50,028 bases of DNA from JBEKTW01 sp049515655 (GTDB lineage: Bacteria; Bacteroidota; Ignavibacteria; UBA10030; SZUA-254), in contig JBEKTW010000025.1 of NCBI GenBank assembly GCA_049515655.1, forward strand, positions 1 through 50,028, written 5' to 3'. The notes under the pieces were generated by a model, which saw only the letters and a program-made list of their open reading frames with translations, was not told where the DNA came from and made no database searches. Shown piece after piece: positions 25,727 through 33,969 of this stretch; the first letter of the stretch is position 1; every line of letters begins with the position of its first letter. The position numbers and the translations under genes were made by a program.

Positions 25727-27301
25727 ATGCCACTCACGCAGCTCATGACAACACTCCGGAAACCTTCAGGTGAGCCTGGAAAACTCAGGACGATTCAAGG
25801 AAACGGAGGACAGGGGATCGATGTTTATCCGGCGTCGGTCCGGATGCACGAAAATGAATTATTTTTCATCGGTCGGGAGAAGAGCGGAAAGAATCTCTAT
25901 CGCGTAACAATCGATGGTAAGAACGGACGTTGGAACGGCCTCGAAGGGGAACCGGTCCCGCCCGGTACATTTGGCAAGAGTCTGCGAGCCCACCGTCATT
26001 GCATGGACCACGACAATGCCGGCATGCTGCGTGAAGTTTTTCCATTCACCCGTCCGGTGCTCCTCGGACTCGCGGATTCGTTTGGGTTTGGCGACCGCCT
26101 GGGAATCGCCAATCCTGCCCACCTTCGCGCTCTTGCGGGGTCACACATGCGTCCAGTCCTCGCGCAACAGTCTATTCGCGAGCTCGACCGCACTCAACGG
26201 ACGGCGGAGGATGTTCTCGACGCGGCTTCGTGGGCCGCCTTTCAGGAAGGATTTACGGATGGATTCGGCGCGGATGCCGACCATCTCAAGACGACGGACG
26301 ACATCGACAGGTATGCACGCGCGGGTTTCACAATGTACACCTTTGACCCCAGCGCTCATGTCGTCAATGAGGCCGTTACGCTTCTTCTTGATGAAGTGCG
26401 TCGGCGGGCAAAGCAACTTGACTCACAGCATCTGCGCCTCGACGATGTCCTTGCCCGTTACGTAAACCAGACCTTCCGGCTTGATGGCGGGATGGTGCTT
26501 CAACCCCGACAGGATGAAATTACCCGCGCGTTCGTGAAGTATGGCGGCGTCATCTTGCACACGTTGCTCATGTACCGTCATCTCAAGGATCGTCACGCGG
26601 CTTTACCCACGGAGGTCGAACTCTCGGTGGATGAGACGGATATACCGACCACACCCATAGAGCACCTGTTCATTGCGGGTGAATTGAAACGGCTCGGCGT
26701 GAAATTGGTGAGTCTCGCCCCCCGGTTTATCGGGGATTTTGAGAAGGGAGTCGACTATCGCGGCGACTTGCAGGCGTTCGCCCGGGAGTATGTGCTTCAC
26801 GCTGCTATCGCGAAGATGCAGGGACCGTACAAGATCAGTATTCACTCCGGCAGTGACAAGTTCAGCATCTATCGCACCATCGGGTCGCTTCATCTGGGAA
26901 ACGTCCACGTAAAAACAGCCGGGACAAGTTACCTTGAAGCGCTGCGAACGGTTGCGAAAGTGGAACCCGGGCTCATCAGGGAAATTCTCAGCTTTGCCTG
27001 CGAAAATTACGCAGAGGATCGAAAATCATATCACGTCACCGGACAGGTCGACCGTGTTCCCGACGCGAGGAAATGCTCGAATCAAGATCTGCTCGATCTC
27101 TTCGATCAGCACGATGCACGACAGGTCTTCCATGTGACGTTTGGAAAGGTTCTGACCACGCGCGACGCACAGGGGAATTATTTATTCCGTGACCGGCTGA
27201 TGGCTTGCCTCGACAAGAATGAAAATGTCCACTATGCGACCCTCATCGCGCACTTCCGAAAGCATCTTGACCCGTTTGCGCATCATAACGGAAAAGGCTG
27301 A
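25727..27301 (+). CDS. uxaE: Tagaturonate/fructuronate epimerase
   Basis: ATG 25727 is chosen because AAGGA lies 6 nt upstream; in-frame ATG 25706 is an alternative. The 524-residue protein matches the UxaE family described in Thermotoga. Recognisable stretches are FGKSLRAHRHCMDHDNAGML, SFGFGDRLGIANPAH, GFTDGFGADADHLKT, AGFTMYTFDPSAHV, FKISIHSGSDKFSIY-type (here YKISIHSGSDKFSIY) and HVKTAGTSYLEALR. Several conserved His, Asp and Glu residues are metal-ligand candidates. It epimerises D-tagaturonate to D-fructuronate, linking galacturonate use to the UxuB step upstream. Its TGA overlaps the first base of the next ATG (27301), so the esterase downstream is probably translationally coupled. Confidence 0.9.
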   Translation: MPLTQLMTTLRKPSGEPGKLRTIQGNGGQGIDVYPASVRMHENELFFIGREKSGKNLYRVTIDGKNGRWNGLEGEPVPPGTFGKSLRAHRHCMDHDNAGMLREVFPFTRPVLLGLADSFGFGDRLGIANPAHLRALAGSHMRPVLAQQSIRELDRTQRTAEDVLDAASWAAFQEGFTDGFGADADHLKTTDDIDRYARAGFTMYTFDPSAHVVNEAVTLLLDEVRRRAKQLDSQHLRLDDVLARYVNQTFRLDGGMVLQPRQDEITRAFVKYGGVILHTLLMYRHLKDRHAALPTEVELSVDETDIPTTPIEHLFIAGELKRLGVKLVSLAPRFIGDFEKGVDYRGDLQAFAREYVLHAAIAKMQGPYKISIHSGSDKFSIYRTIGSLHLGNVHVKTAGTSYLEALRTVAKVEPGLIREILSFACENYAEDRKSYHVTGQVDRVPDARKCSNQDLLDLFDQHDARQVFHVTFGKVLTTRDAQGNYLFRDRLMACLDKNENVHYATLIAHFRKHLDPFAHHNGKG

Positions 27302-28395
27302 TGAACCTGGAATGCGTACAGCCTCCGGTTGACCGACGCCCTATGTTTGATCGCTCATTGAAGGGAGTTGTCACGTGGGTCTTACTCCTTCTCCTTTGCG
27401 GCCCGCAGCGTTCGTTAACCCACGGAATCGTGGAAGAGAAGTCCCCCGCGCCCCAGCAAGCTTCATCATCCCCGCATTCGTATGATATCGTCGTGGCACC
27501 CGACGGGACCGGTAATTTCAAAACCGTGCAGGAAGCATTCAATGCCGTCCCCGATAATAGCGAAAAGAGGACAATCATCTTTCTCAAAAACGGCATCTAC
27601 AAACAGAAGCTTGTCCTCACTGCCGCAAAGAAGAATGTGACCCTCATCGGCGAGAGTGTGGAAGGTGTCGTATTGACGTATGATGACCATACCGGCAGAG
27701 TCGTGGGCAATGATACCATCAATACCTGGTCCTCCTTCAGCACGTCGATTGAAGCCGACGGCTTTGTCGCCGAAAATGTCACGTTCGAGAACTCGGCGGG
27801 TCGTGTCGGACAGGCCGTCGCGTTGATGATCAAGAGTGACAGGGTAAAATTCAGACACTGTCGTTTCATCGGCAATCAGGATACGTTCTTCACGAATACG
27901 ACGGGAAGAGTTTACGTCGATAGTAGCTACATCGAGGGAACAACCGACTTCATTTTTGGGAACGCGATTGCCGTTTTTCAGAATTGCGTCCTCCACAGCA
28001 AGAAGAAGTCTCACGTGACGGCAGCGTCCACACCGGAGGGTAACAAGTTTGGCTATGTTTTCGTGAACTGCAAACTGACGGCCGATTCAGGCATCAACGG
28101 CGTTAGTCTGGGCAGGCCCTGGAGACCTTATGCGAAGGTTGTTTATCTCCATTGCAGCATAGGCTCGCATATAAGTCCGGCCGGTTGGGATAATTGGAAA
28201 AACCCGGAGAACGAGAAGACAGCGTTCTACGCGGAGTACAAGTGTTCCGGACCGGGATCGGATGTTTCAGGACGTGTCTCGTGGTCCCATCAGCTTACCG
28301 ATGAGCAAGCTGCACAGTATACAGTGCAGAAGATCTTTGCGGCAAATGCATCGGCGACTCCATTCAACAATGATTGGGATCCAACCGGATACTAA
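27301..28395 (+). CDS. Pectin methylesterase, carbohydrate esterase family 8
   Basis: The start at 27301 overlaps the uxaE stop; ATG 27343 (MFDRSLKGVVTWVLLLLLCG) gives a tidier signal peptide and may be the true start. All CE8 landmarks are present (numbering from 27301): GIYKQK, Q171 (GQAVAL), Q193-D194 (GNQDTFF), D216 (GTTDFIFG, nucleophile), R272 (LGRPW) and the WxNW-like WDNWKNP. It de-esterifies methylated galacturonan, releasing methanol. It lacks the T9SS tail of the CE8 domain at 10511-12538, so it probably acts in the periplasm on imported methylated oligogalacturonides. It closes the dense operon and is followed by a 326-bp gap with a palindromic repeat. Confidence 0.9.
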   Translation: MNLECVQPPVDRRPMFDRSLKGVVTWVLLLLLCGPQRSLTHGIVEEKSPAPQQASSSPHSYDIVVAPDGTGNFKTVQEAFNAVPDNSEKRTIIFLKNGIYKQKLVLTAAKKNVTLIGESVEGVVLTYDDHTGRVVGNDTINTWSSFSTSIEADGFVAENVTFENSAGRVGQAVALMIKSDRVKFRHCRFIGNQDTFFTNTTGRVYVDSSYIEGTTDFIFGNAIAVFQNCVLHSKKKSHVTAASTPEGNKFGYVFVNCKLTADSGINGVSLGRPWRPYAKVVYLHCSIGSHISPAGWDNWKNPENEKTAFYAEYKCSGPGSDVSGRVSWSHQLTDEQAAQYTVQKIFAANASATPFNNDWDPTGY

Positions 28396-28444
28396 ATAAC
28401 TGACGACACGCAAAACTATTTTCGATGTCCGAAATCATGGACAA

Positions 28445-28660
28445 ATCCTAAGCACTAAATCCGAAATCTTAAATTCCGCCTCTCAGAATCCCGCTACCCA
28501 GCGGAATCCAGAAGCGGGACCAACTCAAAGCACGAGATCCCATATTCAAAGGAGATTGCCATTCCCGAGAATTCGAATTTCGAACTTGGAATTTCGAATT
28601 TGTTTCGGATTTAGGAATTCGGATTTAGGGTTTGTATGGTGTTCCGATATTCGAATTCAG
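28445..28660. repeat. AT-rich palindromic intergenic element (copy 1)
   Basis: The gap at 28396-28721 contains no gene. It carries short words (CTAAATCCGAAA, TTCGAATTTCGAA) in both orientations. CTAAATCCGAAA at 28455-28466 pairs with TTTCGGATTTAG at 28603-28614, and a nested TTCGAA-rich core lies between. The 20-mer at 28450-28469 occurs inverted in the second element (31658-31677). This marks a dispersed palindromic element, possibly non-autonomous and mobile. Confidence 0.7.
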
Positions 28661-28721
28661 AGTGTTTCATTGAGATTCATGACTCTGCGTAACGTCACTA
28701 AATAATAAGAGAACTTCCTCC

Positions 28722-29468
28722 GTGAGATTCGCGACAAGATTACCGATATTGCTGTGTGCTGCTCTTGTGAGCATCGCGCAGATTTCAAGCGACCGCATCA
28801 CGATCTACATGATCGGAGATTCCACAATGGCCGATAAACCCACGGAGGATAATCCGGAAAGAGGATGGGGTCAACTGTTCCCCTTATTCTTTGACAGCAC
28901 GGTCATCATCGAGAATCACGCGAAGAATGGAAGGAGCACACGCTCATTCTTGGCGGAAAGCCTCTGGCAGCCGATCCTGCAGAAAATTCGTCCCGGCGAC
29001 TATGTCTTCATCCAATTTGGACACAACGACGAGAAAAAAGAGAAAGTCGACCGCTATACATCGCCGGAAGATTATCGAAAGAACCTCGTGAAATTCGTCA
29101 CCGAGGCGCAAGAGAAAAAAGGCAACCCGATCCTTTGTACTCCGATTGTCCGAAGACGATTCGACGAAAACGGAAAATTCTTCGATGAACATGGCGTTTA
29201 CCCCGATGTCGTCAGGGAAGTGGCCGCCCGGTACAAAGTTCCTCTCATCGACATGCATCGGAAAAGTGAAAAGCTCGTCGTCGGGCTTGGACCGGATAGC
29301 TCGAAGCGAGCGTTCCTGTGGATTGAGCCCGGGAAATATAAATCGCTCCCGGAGGGCAGGCAGGATAACACCCATTTCTCGGAATACGGTGCTACGATAA
29401 TGGCCGGGCTGGCAGTCGAAGGTATCAGGGAATTGAAAATTCCATTGGCTGAACACTTGAAGAAATGA
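28722..29468 (+). CDS. Rhamnogalacturonan acetylesterase, SGNH/GDSL family (CE12)
   Basis: GTG 28722 starts a 248-residue protein with a short signal peptide (..LPILLCAALVSIAQISS). It has the SGNH blocks of RhgT/YesT-type CE12 esterases: block I with nucleophile S34 (YMIGDSTMAD), block II glycine (KNGRSTRSF), block III GHND (FGHNDEKK) and block V D215-x-x-H218 (DNTHFS). It removes acetyl groups from galacturonate residues of rhamnogalacturonan. The periplasm is the likely site because no T9SS tail is present. It opens a second short operon with kduD and a DUF4861 gene. A terminal AEHLKK tail and normal family length suggest it is intact. Confidence 0.88.
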   Translation: MRFATRLPILLCAALVSIAQISSDRITIYMIGDSTMADKPTEDNPERGWGQLFPLFFDSTVIIENHAKNGRSTRSFLAESLWQPILQKIRPGDYVFIQFGHNDEKKEKVDRYTSPEDYRKNLVKFVTEAQEKKGNPILCTPIVRRRFDENGKFFDEHGVYPDVVREVAARYKVPLIDMHRKSEKLVVGLGPDSSKRAFLWIEPGKYKSLPEGRQDNTHFSEYGATIMAGLAVEGIRELKIPLAEHLKK

Positions 29469-29547
29469 ATGGTTTCGCGAGGAACAACATTATTTGCCCG
29501 CGGGTAGAAGAACAGAAAGAATCTCGAAATATCTTGGAGCGTGAAGG

Positions 29548-30303
29548 ATGAGCACATTGTTTAATTTGAGCGGCAAGGTCGCTCTCGTAACGGGTGCGAG
29601 CACAGGACTCGGTGCAGGCATGGCGCTGGGTCTTGCGGAAGCAGGCGCTGACCTTGTGCTGGTCGATATTGTCGATTCGGCCGAGACAGCCCGGAAAGCG
29701 AATGTTTTGGGAAGGAAAGCAAGCATTATTATAGAGGATCTTTCCAGGATGACCGGAGTTTCGAATGTCGTTACGAAAGGAGTGTCCGCGTTCGGCAAGA
29801 TCGACATTCTCGTGAACAACGCCGGGATCATCCGCCGCACGCCTGCGATCGATTTTTCTGAGAAGGACTGGGATGATGTCATGGCCATCAACGCGAAGAC
29901 CGTCTTCTTCCTGAGCCAGGGTTTCGCGCGTGACATGATGAAACGAAAGAGCGGGAAAATCATCAGTGTCGCTTCCCTCCTGAGCTTCCAGGGGGGCATC
30001 ACCGTTCCTTCATACGCGGCGAGCAAAGCAGCGGTCGCTCAGATTACCAAGTCGCTTGCAAACGAATGGGCGCAGTACGGCATCAATGTCAACGCGATCG
30101 CGCCGGGGTACATGGTGACGAACAATACTGTAGCTCTTCGGAAAGACCCCGTCCGGTTCAATTCGATTACGGAACGTATCCCGGCCGGACGATGGGGGAT
30201 GCCGGAAGACCTGCAGGGCGCTGTGGTGTTCCTCGCGTCGCGGGCGTCCGACTACGTTCATGGGCACGTCCTCGTCGTTGACGGCGGATGGATGGGGAGA
30301 TAA
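29548..30303 (+). CDS. kduD: 2-deoxy-D-gluconate/2-keto-3-deoxygluconate dehydrogenase (SDR)
   Basis: The 251-residue short-chain dehydrogenase has TGASTGLG (15-22), NNAG, a catalytic Ser in SVASLLSFQGG, Y156 and K160 (YAASKAA), and the end VLVVDGGWMGR typical of KduD. It reduces 2,5-diketo-3-deoxygluconate (3-deoxy-D-glycero-2,5-hexodiulosonate) to 2-keto-3-deoxygluconate with NAD(P)H in the cytoplasm. Its partner KduI is encoded 1.5 kb downstream and the kinase and aldolase for the next steps are also in the window, so the whole lyase-product branch is present. It starts 79 nt after the acetylesterase and ends 3 nt before the next gene. Confidence 0.88.
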   Translation: MSTLFNLSGKVALVTGASTGLGAGMALGLAEAGADLVLVDIVDSAETARKANVLGRKASIIIEDLSRMTGVSNVVTKGVSAFGKIDILVNNAGIIRRTPAIDFSEKDWDDVMAINAKTVFFLSQGFARDMMKRKSGKIISVASLLSFQGGITVPSYAASKAAVAQITKSLANEWAQYGINVNAIAPGYMVTNNTVALRKDPVRFNSITERIPAGRWGMPEDLQGAVVFLASRASDYVHGHVLVVDGGWMGR

Positions 30304-30306
30304 GCG

Positions 30307-31467
30307 ATGAAGCCGATAATTGTTATCCTGATTTCTTGTGTCTTCACGGTGACTTCTTCAGCGCAGGAAGTGGTCGTCCGGGTTGTGAACCCTGCGCCTT
30401 TCGACCGGCAGTTGGAAACCGTCGAAGTGCCGTGGAGTGAGCTCCAGGGAAAGTTTGCAGCCGGCGATCAAAACTCAGTCGCCGTCTTCGATAATGGAAA
30501 GCAACTGGTGAGCCAGACCATTGATATCGACGGCGACGGGACACCCGATGTGCTCCTGTTCCAATCCTTTTTCCGAAAGGGTGAGGACAAGTCGTTCGTG
30601 CTGAAGAAGGTCGACGGGAAAGTGGAATTCCCGGCCGTAACAGACGCGAAGCTGAGTTTACCGCGGAGAGACGTCGCGTGGGAAAACGACCGTATCGCTC
30701 ATCGAATTTACGGATCGCCGCTTGCCGGCGATGTGCTTAACGGCATCGACGTCTGGGTGAAGCGCGTGCGCCACCGGATTATCGATACGTGGTACGCGGG
30801 GGATTCCCTCAAAGGGAATAAGAGAATATCCTACCATGTCGACCACGGTGAGGGTGCGGACTTTTTCAACGTCGGAAGGTCGCTGGGGGCCGGAGGATGC
30901 GCGCCGTGGAAAGATGGCGTGATCCATCAGCCCGGTCTCTTCGTGAAAGAACAGATCACCGCAACCGGCCCCATCCGGGCGATGTTCACCGTTTGGTACG
31001 AGAAGGATACGGTCGGAGGTCTATCATTCAAAGAAGAGAAGACCTACACCCTCGACGCGGGAAGTAATCTGGACAGGATCGACGTTAGATACTACGATGT
31101 CCGGCCGGATGACCGTTTGCAATTTGCTGCTGGACTCGTGAAACGCAGCAAGACAACGCGATACGCCAACGAGAAAGAGTGTTGGCTCAGTTTGTGGGGA
31201 TACATTAACGATGACACTGTAAATGGTTCGCTGGGCATTGGGGTGGTGTTACCGAAGGCATCGTTCATAGAGATGAATGAGGACAAAGTTCATTACCTGA
31301 TTATCGGTTCAACTTCCCCCGGGAATAGATTCACGTACTATGCCGGTGCGGGCTGGACGCGCAGCGGGGATTTTTCCTCCGCGGATGACTGGAACGGCTA
31401 TCTTGCCCGCTTCGCGCATCGCATCGCGTATCCGCTCCGCATAACGGTGACCAAAACGAGTAAGTAA
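30307..31467 (+). CDS. DUF4861 family exported protein
   Basis: The 386-residue protein has a signal peptide (MKPIIVILISCVFTVTSSAQ) and then a beta-rich body. Features I associate with DUF4861 are VRVVNPAPFDRQLETVEVPW near the start, DIDGDGTPDVLLFQ, the RIYGSPLAGDVLNGIDVWVKRVRHRIIDTWY block, a SYHVDHGEGADFFNVGRSLGAGG block and the later EKTYTLDAGSNLDRIDVRY. The family is common in pectin and uronate clusters of Bacteroidota but I know of no settled activity. The conserved HVDHGEG and charged residues hint at carbohydrate binding or catalysis. It begins 3 nt after kduD, so it is probably co-transcribed and acts in the periplasm on pectic fragments. That role is an inference. Confidence 0.7.
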   Translation: MKPIIVILISCVFTVTSSAQEVVVRVVNPAPFDRQLETVEVPWSELQGKFAAGDQNSVAVFDNGKQLVSQTIDIDGDGTPDVLLFQSFFRKGEDKSFVLKKVDGKVEFPAVTDAKLSLPRRDVAWENDRIAHRIYGSPLAGDVLNGIDVWVKRVRHRIIDTWYAGDSLKGNKRISYHVDHGEGADFFNVGRSLGAGGCAPWKDGVIHQPGLFVKEQITATGPIRAMFTVWYEKDTVGGLSFKEEKTYTLDAGSNLDRIDVRYYDVRPDDRLQFAAGLVKRSKTTRYANEKECWLSLWGYINDDTVNGSLGIGVVLPKASFIEMNEDKVHYLIIGSTSPGNRFTYYAGAGWTRSGDFSSADDWNGYLARFAHRIAYPLRITVTKTSK

Positions 31468-31494
31468 GTGATGTTACATAGCCCTATTATTCTT

Positions 31495-31690
31495 AGCGAA
31501 AAATTCTAAATTCGAATATCTAAATCCCAAACAAATCTTAAATCTTAATATCTAAATTCCAAACGGGTACCAAGTACCAGCGCTTAAGAAATCAAAAAGA
31601 AGTCTGTCGCTCTGGTTGATGTTTTGATTTTTGGATTTAGAACTTGGATATTGTTTGAGATTTCGGATTTAGTGCTTCGAATTTATCGAT
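31495..31690. repeat. AT-rich palindromic intergenic element (copy 2)
   Basis: The gene-free gap at 31468-31833 has a left arm full of TCTAAAT/AAATC words (31505-31562) and a right arm of GGATTTAG/GATTT words (31625-31685), forming a long imperfect palindrome. The 20-mer AGATTTCGGATTTAGTGCTT (31658-31677) is the exact reverse complement of a stretch in copy 1. Both gaps also end with a GTCACTAARTAAT word (near 28695 and 31737). The remainder of the gap holds a small ATGCCC/GGGCAT hairpin (about 31697) and no gene. Confidence 0.65.
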
Positions 31691-31833
31691 GATTCAATGC
31701 CCCGGCTTTTGGGCATCGAGCGTTGTCTTGCCTAAAGTCACTAAGTAATGTCGGCCTTAGCGCAATGGACCGCTGATCAAGAGCGGCATCCGTAATTCAA
31801 TTAGGAATGAAACTTACATAGAAAGAAACCATC

Positions 31834-32667
31834 ATGGATGTTCGTTTTTCGACCGACCCGCAAAGTTTCTCCAGGATGACCCAGGAGGAACTCCGTGAGA
31901 TGTTCTTGATAGAATCACTGTTTGTCCGGGACTCTGTACCGATGGTGTACTCGGATATTGACCGCGCGGTCACAGGATCCGCCGTTCCTGCGAAACGGCC
32001 ATTGAAACTTCTTAGCAGCCGGAAAGAAATGGCCGCCGAATATTTCGCCGAGCGACGCGAGGTCGGGGTCATCAATATCGGAGGTGAAGGTTCGATTTCA
32101 TGTGACGGCGAATCCCATCCGATGAAATACAAGGACGCGCTGTACATCGGGAGGGGAACGAAAGAAATCATCTTCAGCAGTAAGAGCGCGAAGACGTCGG
32201 CACAATTCTACTTCGTGAGTTATCCGGCGCACAAGAATCATCCGACCGCGCACGCAAAGTTTTCAGACGCGGAACCCTCCCGCGTGGGAAGTCAGAAGCA
32301 AGCCAATGAGAGGACGATCTACAAGTACATTCATCCCAACGGCATTGAGAGTTGTCAGCTCGTCATGGGACTCACCGAGCTGAACGAGGGGAGTGTGTGG
32401 AACACGATGCCTCCACACACGCATCAACGTCGTTCGGAAATCTACATGTATTTCAACCTTCCTCCGGGCGCCCTGGTGTTCCACATGATGGGCCGGCCGG
32501 AAGAAACCAAGCACATCGTAGTCCACGACCGCCAGGCCGTTCTCTCTCCGAGCTGGTCGATTCATGCCGGGGTGGCGACGCAGGCCTACACATTCATCTG
32601 GGCTATGGGTGGCGAGAACCAGGTGTTTGATGACATGGATGGTGTAGAGCTCGACGGTATCAGGTAA
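31834..32667 (+). CDS. kduI: 5-keto-4-deoxyuronate isomerase
   Basis: The 277-residue protein is full length for KduI. The zinc site of the cupin-like fold is intact: H195 and H197 (PPHTHQRR), E202 (SEIYMYF) and H244 (SIHAG). These match H196, H198, E203 and H245 of the E. coli enzyme. It isomerises 5-keto-4-deoxyuronate, formed spontaneously from the unsaturated uronate released by pectate lyases, to 2,5-diketo-3-deoxygluconate, the KduD substrate. It is separated from the preceding gene by a 366-bp repeat-containing gap, so it may have its own promoter. Confidence 0.95.
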   Translation: MDVRFSTDPQSFSRMTQEELREMFLIESLFVRDSVPMVYSDIDRAVTGSAVPAKRPLKLLSSRKEMAAEYFAERREVGVINIGGEGSISCDGESHPMKYKDALYIGRGTKEIIFSSKSAKTSAQFYFVSYPAHKNHPTAHAKFSDAEPSRVGSQKQANERTIYKYIHPNGIESCQLVMGLTELNEGSVWNTMPPHTHQRRSEIYMYFNLPPGALVFHMMGRPEETKHIVVHDRQAVLSPSWSIHAGVATQAYTFIWAMGGENQVFDDMDGVELDGIR

Positions 32668-32747
32668 TGCCGGATTTATCCGGCGAACGGCTCCTGTTGT
32701 GTCACTCAAATGGTTTTAATGAGTCCTTGGGCCACCGTGTCATTCAC

Positions 32748-32830
32748 AACCCTCTCCCCTTCAATTCCCCTCTCCCGCTCCTGTCCTGAGCGAAGTCGAA
32801 GGATCGGGAGAGGGGGTAGGGGTGAGGGTT
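32748..32830. repeat. Structured GC-rich repeat (AACCCTC...GAGGGTT family), divergent copy
   Basis: Outer arms AACCCTCTCCCCTT (32748) and TAGGGGTGAGGGTT (ending 32830) enclose inner arms CCCCTCTCCCG (32767-32777) and CGGGAGAGGGG (32805-32815). The loop contains CCTGAGCGAAGTCGAAGG. The outer and inner arms match the elements at the kinase junctions (45027, 47504, 49845), so this is the same family with a different core. It sits in the 242-bp gap between kduI and eda. Confidence 0.75.
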
Positions 32831-32909
32831 AAAAGGCGAAAAACTTAATGAATCTATTTCCGAGACAAGACACTAGCTTCTGGAAAGAATACAGAACGGG
32901 GAACCTGGA

Positions 32910-33587
32910 ATGAAAAAGCAGGATGTACTGAAAAGACTCTTTGAATCCGGTGTTGTGGCGGTCATTCGAATGAACGACCGTCAGCGGGTGGCGCGGGTGA
33001 TCGACGCGATCCGTCTGGGCGGAGTCGATTGCATCGAGATCACCATGACCCTTCCCGGAGCGATTGAAGTCATTGCCGATCTTGGTTCAAAGGCCGGAAC
33101 GGATGTCGTTATAGGAGCCGGTACGGTCACCGACCCCGAAACTGCCCGGGCAGTGATTGACGCGGGAGCGCAATTTGTGGTGAGTCCGATTTTCGACCCT
33201 CGCATCATCGCTTGTTGTCGGGAGCGGGACGTGGTGAGTATTCCGGGATGCTACACACCGACGGAAATCTTTGCCGCGACCGCTGCCGGCGCTGATATCG
33301 TCAAGGTCTTCCCTGCGAGGGAGTTGGGTCCGGGTTATCTTAAAGATCTTGCGGGACCGTTTCCCAATCTCCGGCTGATGCCCACGGGCGGCGTTACGAT
33401 CGAGAATGTCGGAGAGTGGGTTGCTGCGGGGGCGGTGGCCGTCGGAATCGGCAGCGAGCTCCTCGACAAGAAAGCCATCGCGGAAGGACGATACGAAGTG
33501 CTGACCGAGAGGGCGAAGATGCTGGTAAACAATTTTCAGCTTGCAAAAAGAGTCGTCTTGCTGCCGGCTAGTGCCCCCACAACTTAG
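32910..33587 (+). CDS. eda: 2-keto-3-deoxy-6-phosphogluconate aldolase
   Basis: The 225-residue class I aldolase carries the Schiff-base lysine K132 (GADIVKVFPA) and the general acid/base E43 (CIEITMT). Other family landmarks are VVAVIR, GAGTV, FVVSPIFDP, IPGCYTPTEI and MPTGGV. It splits KDPG into pyruvate and glyceraldehyde-3-phosphate, completing the KduI-KduD-KdgK branch. The E. coli-type TLRT phosphate-loop variant is TLPGA here, as in many non-proteobacterial members. The gene is preceded by the structured repeat at 32748-32830 and may be transcribed separately from kduI. It is the last pectin-pathway gene before the accessory island. Confidence 0.93.
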   Translation: MKKQDVLKRLFESGVVAVIRMNDRQRVARVIDAIRLGGVDCIEITMTLPGAIEVIADLGSKAGTDVVIGAGTVTDPETARAVIDAGAQFVVSPIFDPRIIACCRERDVVSIPGCYTPTEIFAATAAGADIVKVFPARELGPGYLKDLAGPFPNLRLMPTGGVTIENVGEWVAAGAVAVGIGSELLDKKAIAEGRYEVLTERAKMLVNNFQLAKRVVLLPASAPTT

Positions 33588-33969
33588 TGTTCACACATAA
33601 AGCGGGCACTAATTTGGTCCTCGTGTTACATTCCTGGCTGCAGCGACTCGCACCGATCTTCGGCGATTTTCGGTTCGAGAGTTCGTCCCTGTGTAAACCC
33701 TGGAAATTTCGCCCATCTACGCAAGGTGGGCAATTAGTTGACACTCGGCAGAGTCTTTTGTATATTCGCCAGGTATATTTCAAGGTATAGGGAATTGGCC
33801 AACTCACCATCAGTTTTAACATGCCTTGTTCGGCACTCAAGAAACAAGAACGCGAATACATGCGTCATTACACCTCGCCTGGGTTGCTATGACGCAATGC
33901 ATGATTGCAGGACTTATACGCAATCGCTACATGGCAAATTTCATAAACTAATGGACTTATCTAACTATT
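33588..33969. other. Gene-free left border of the accessory island
   Basis: No convincing gene was found in these 382 bases. Short open frames in it lack ribosome sites and known motifs. The stretch marks the change from GC-rich pectin genes to the AT-rich NIF3-like gene. It contains one promoter-like sequence (33738-33766). Confidence 0.5.
33738..33766 (+). promoter_or_regulatory. Sigma-70-type promoter candidate
   Basis: TTGACA (33738-33743), a 17-bp spacer and TATATT (33761-33766) match the classic consensus closely. Transcription would start near 33774, about 195 nt before the NIF3-like gene. A nearly identical arrangement (N17, TATATT) is seen at 49932-49960. Confidence 0.5.
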
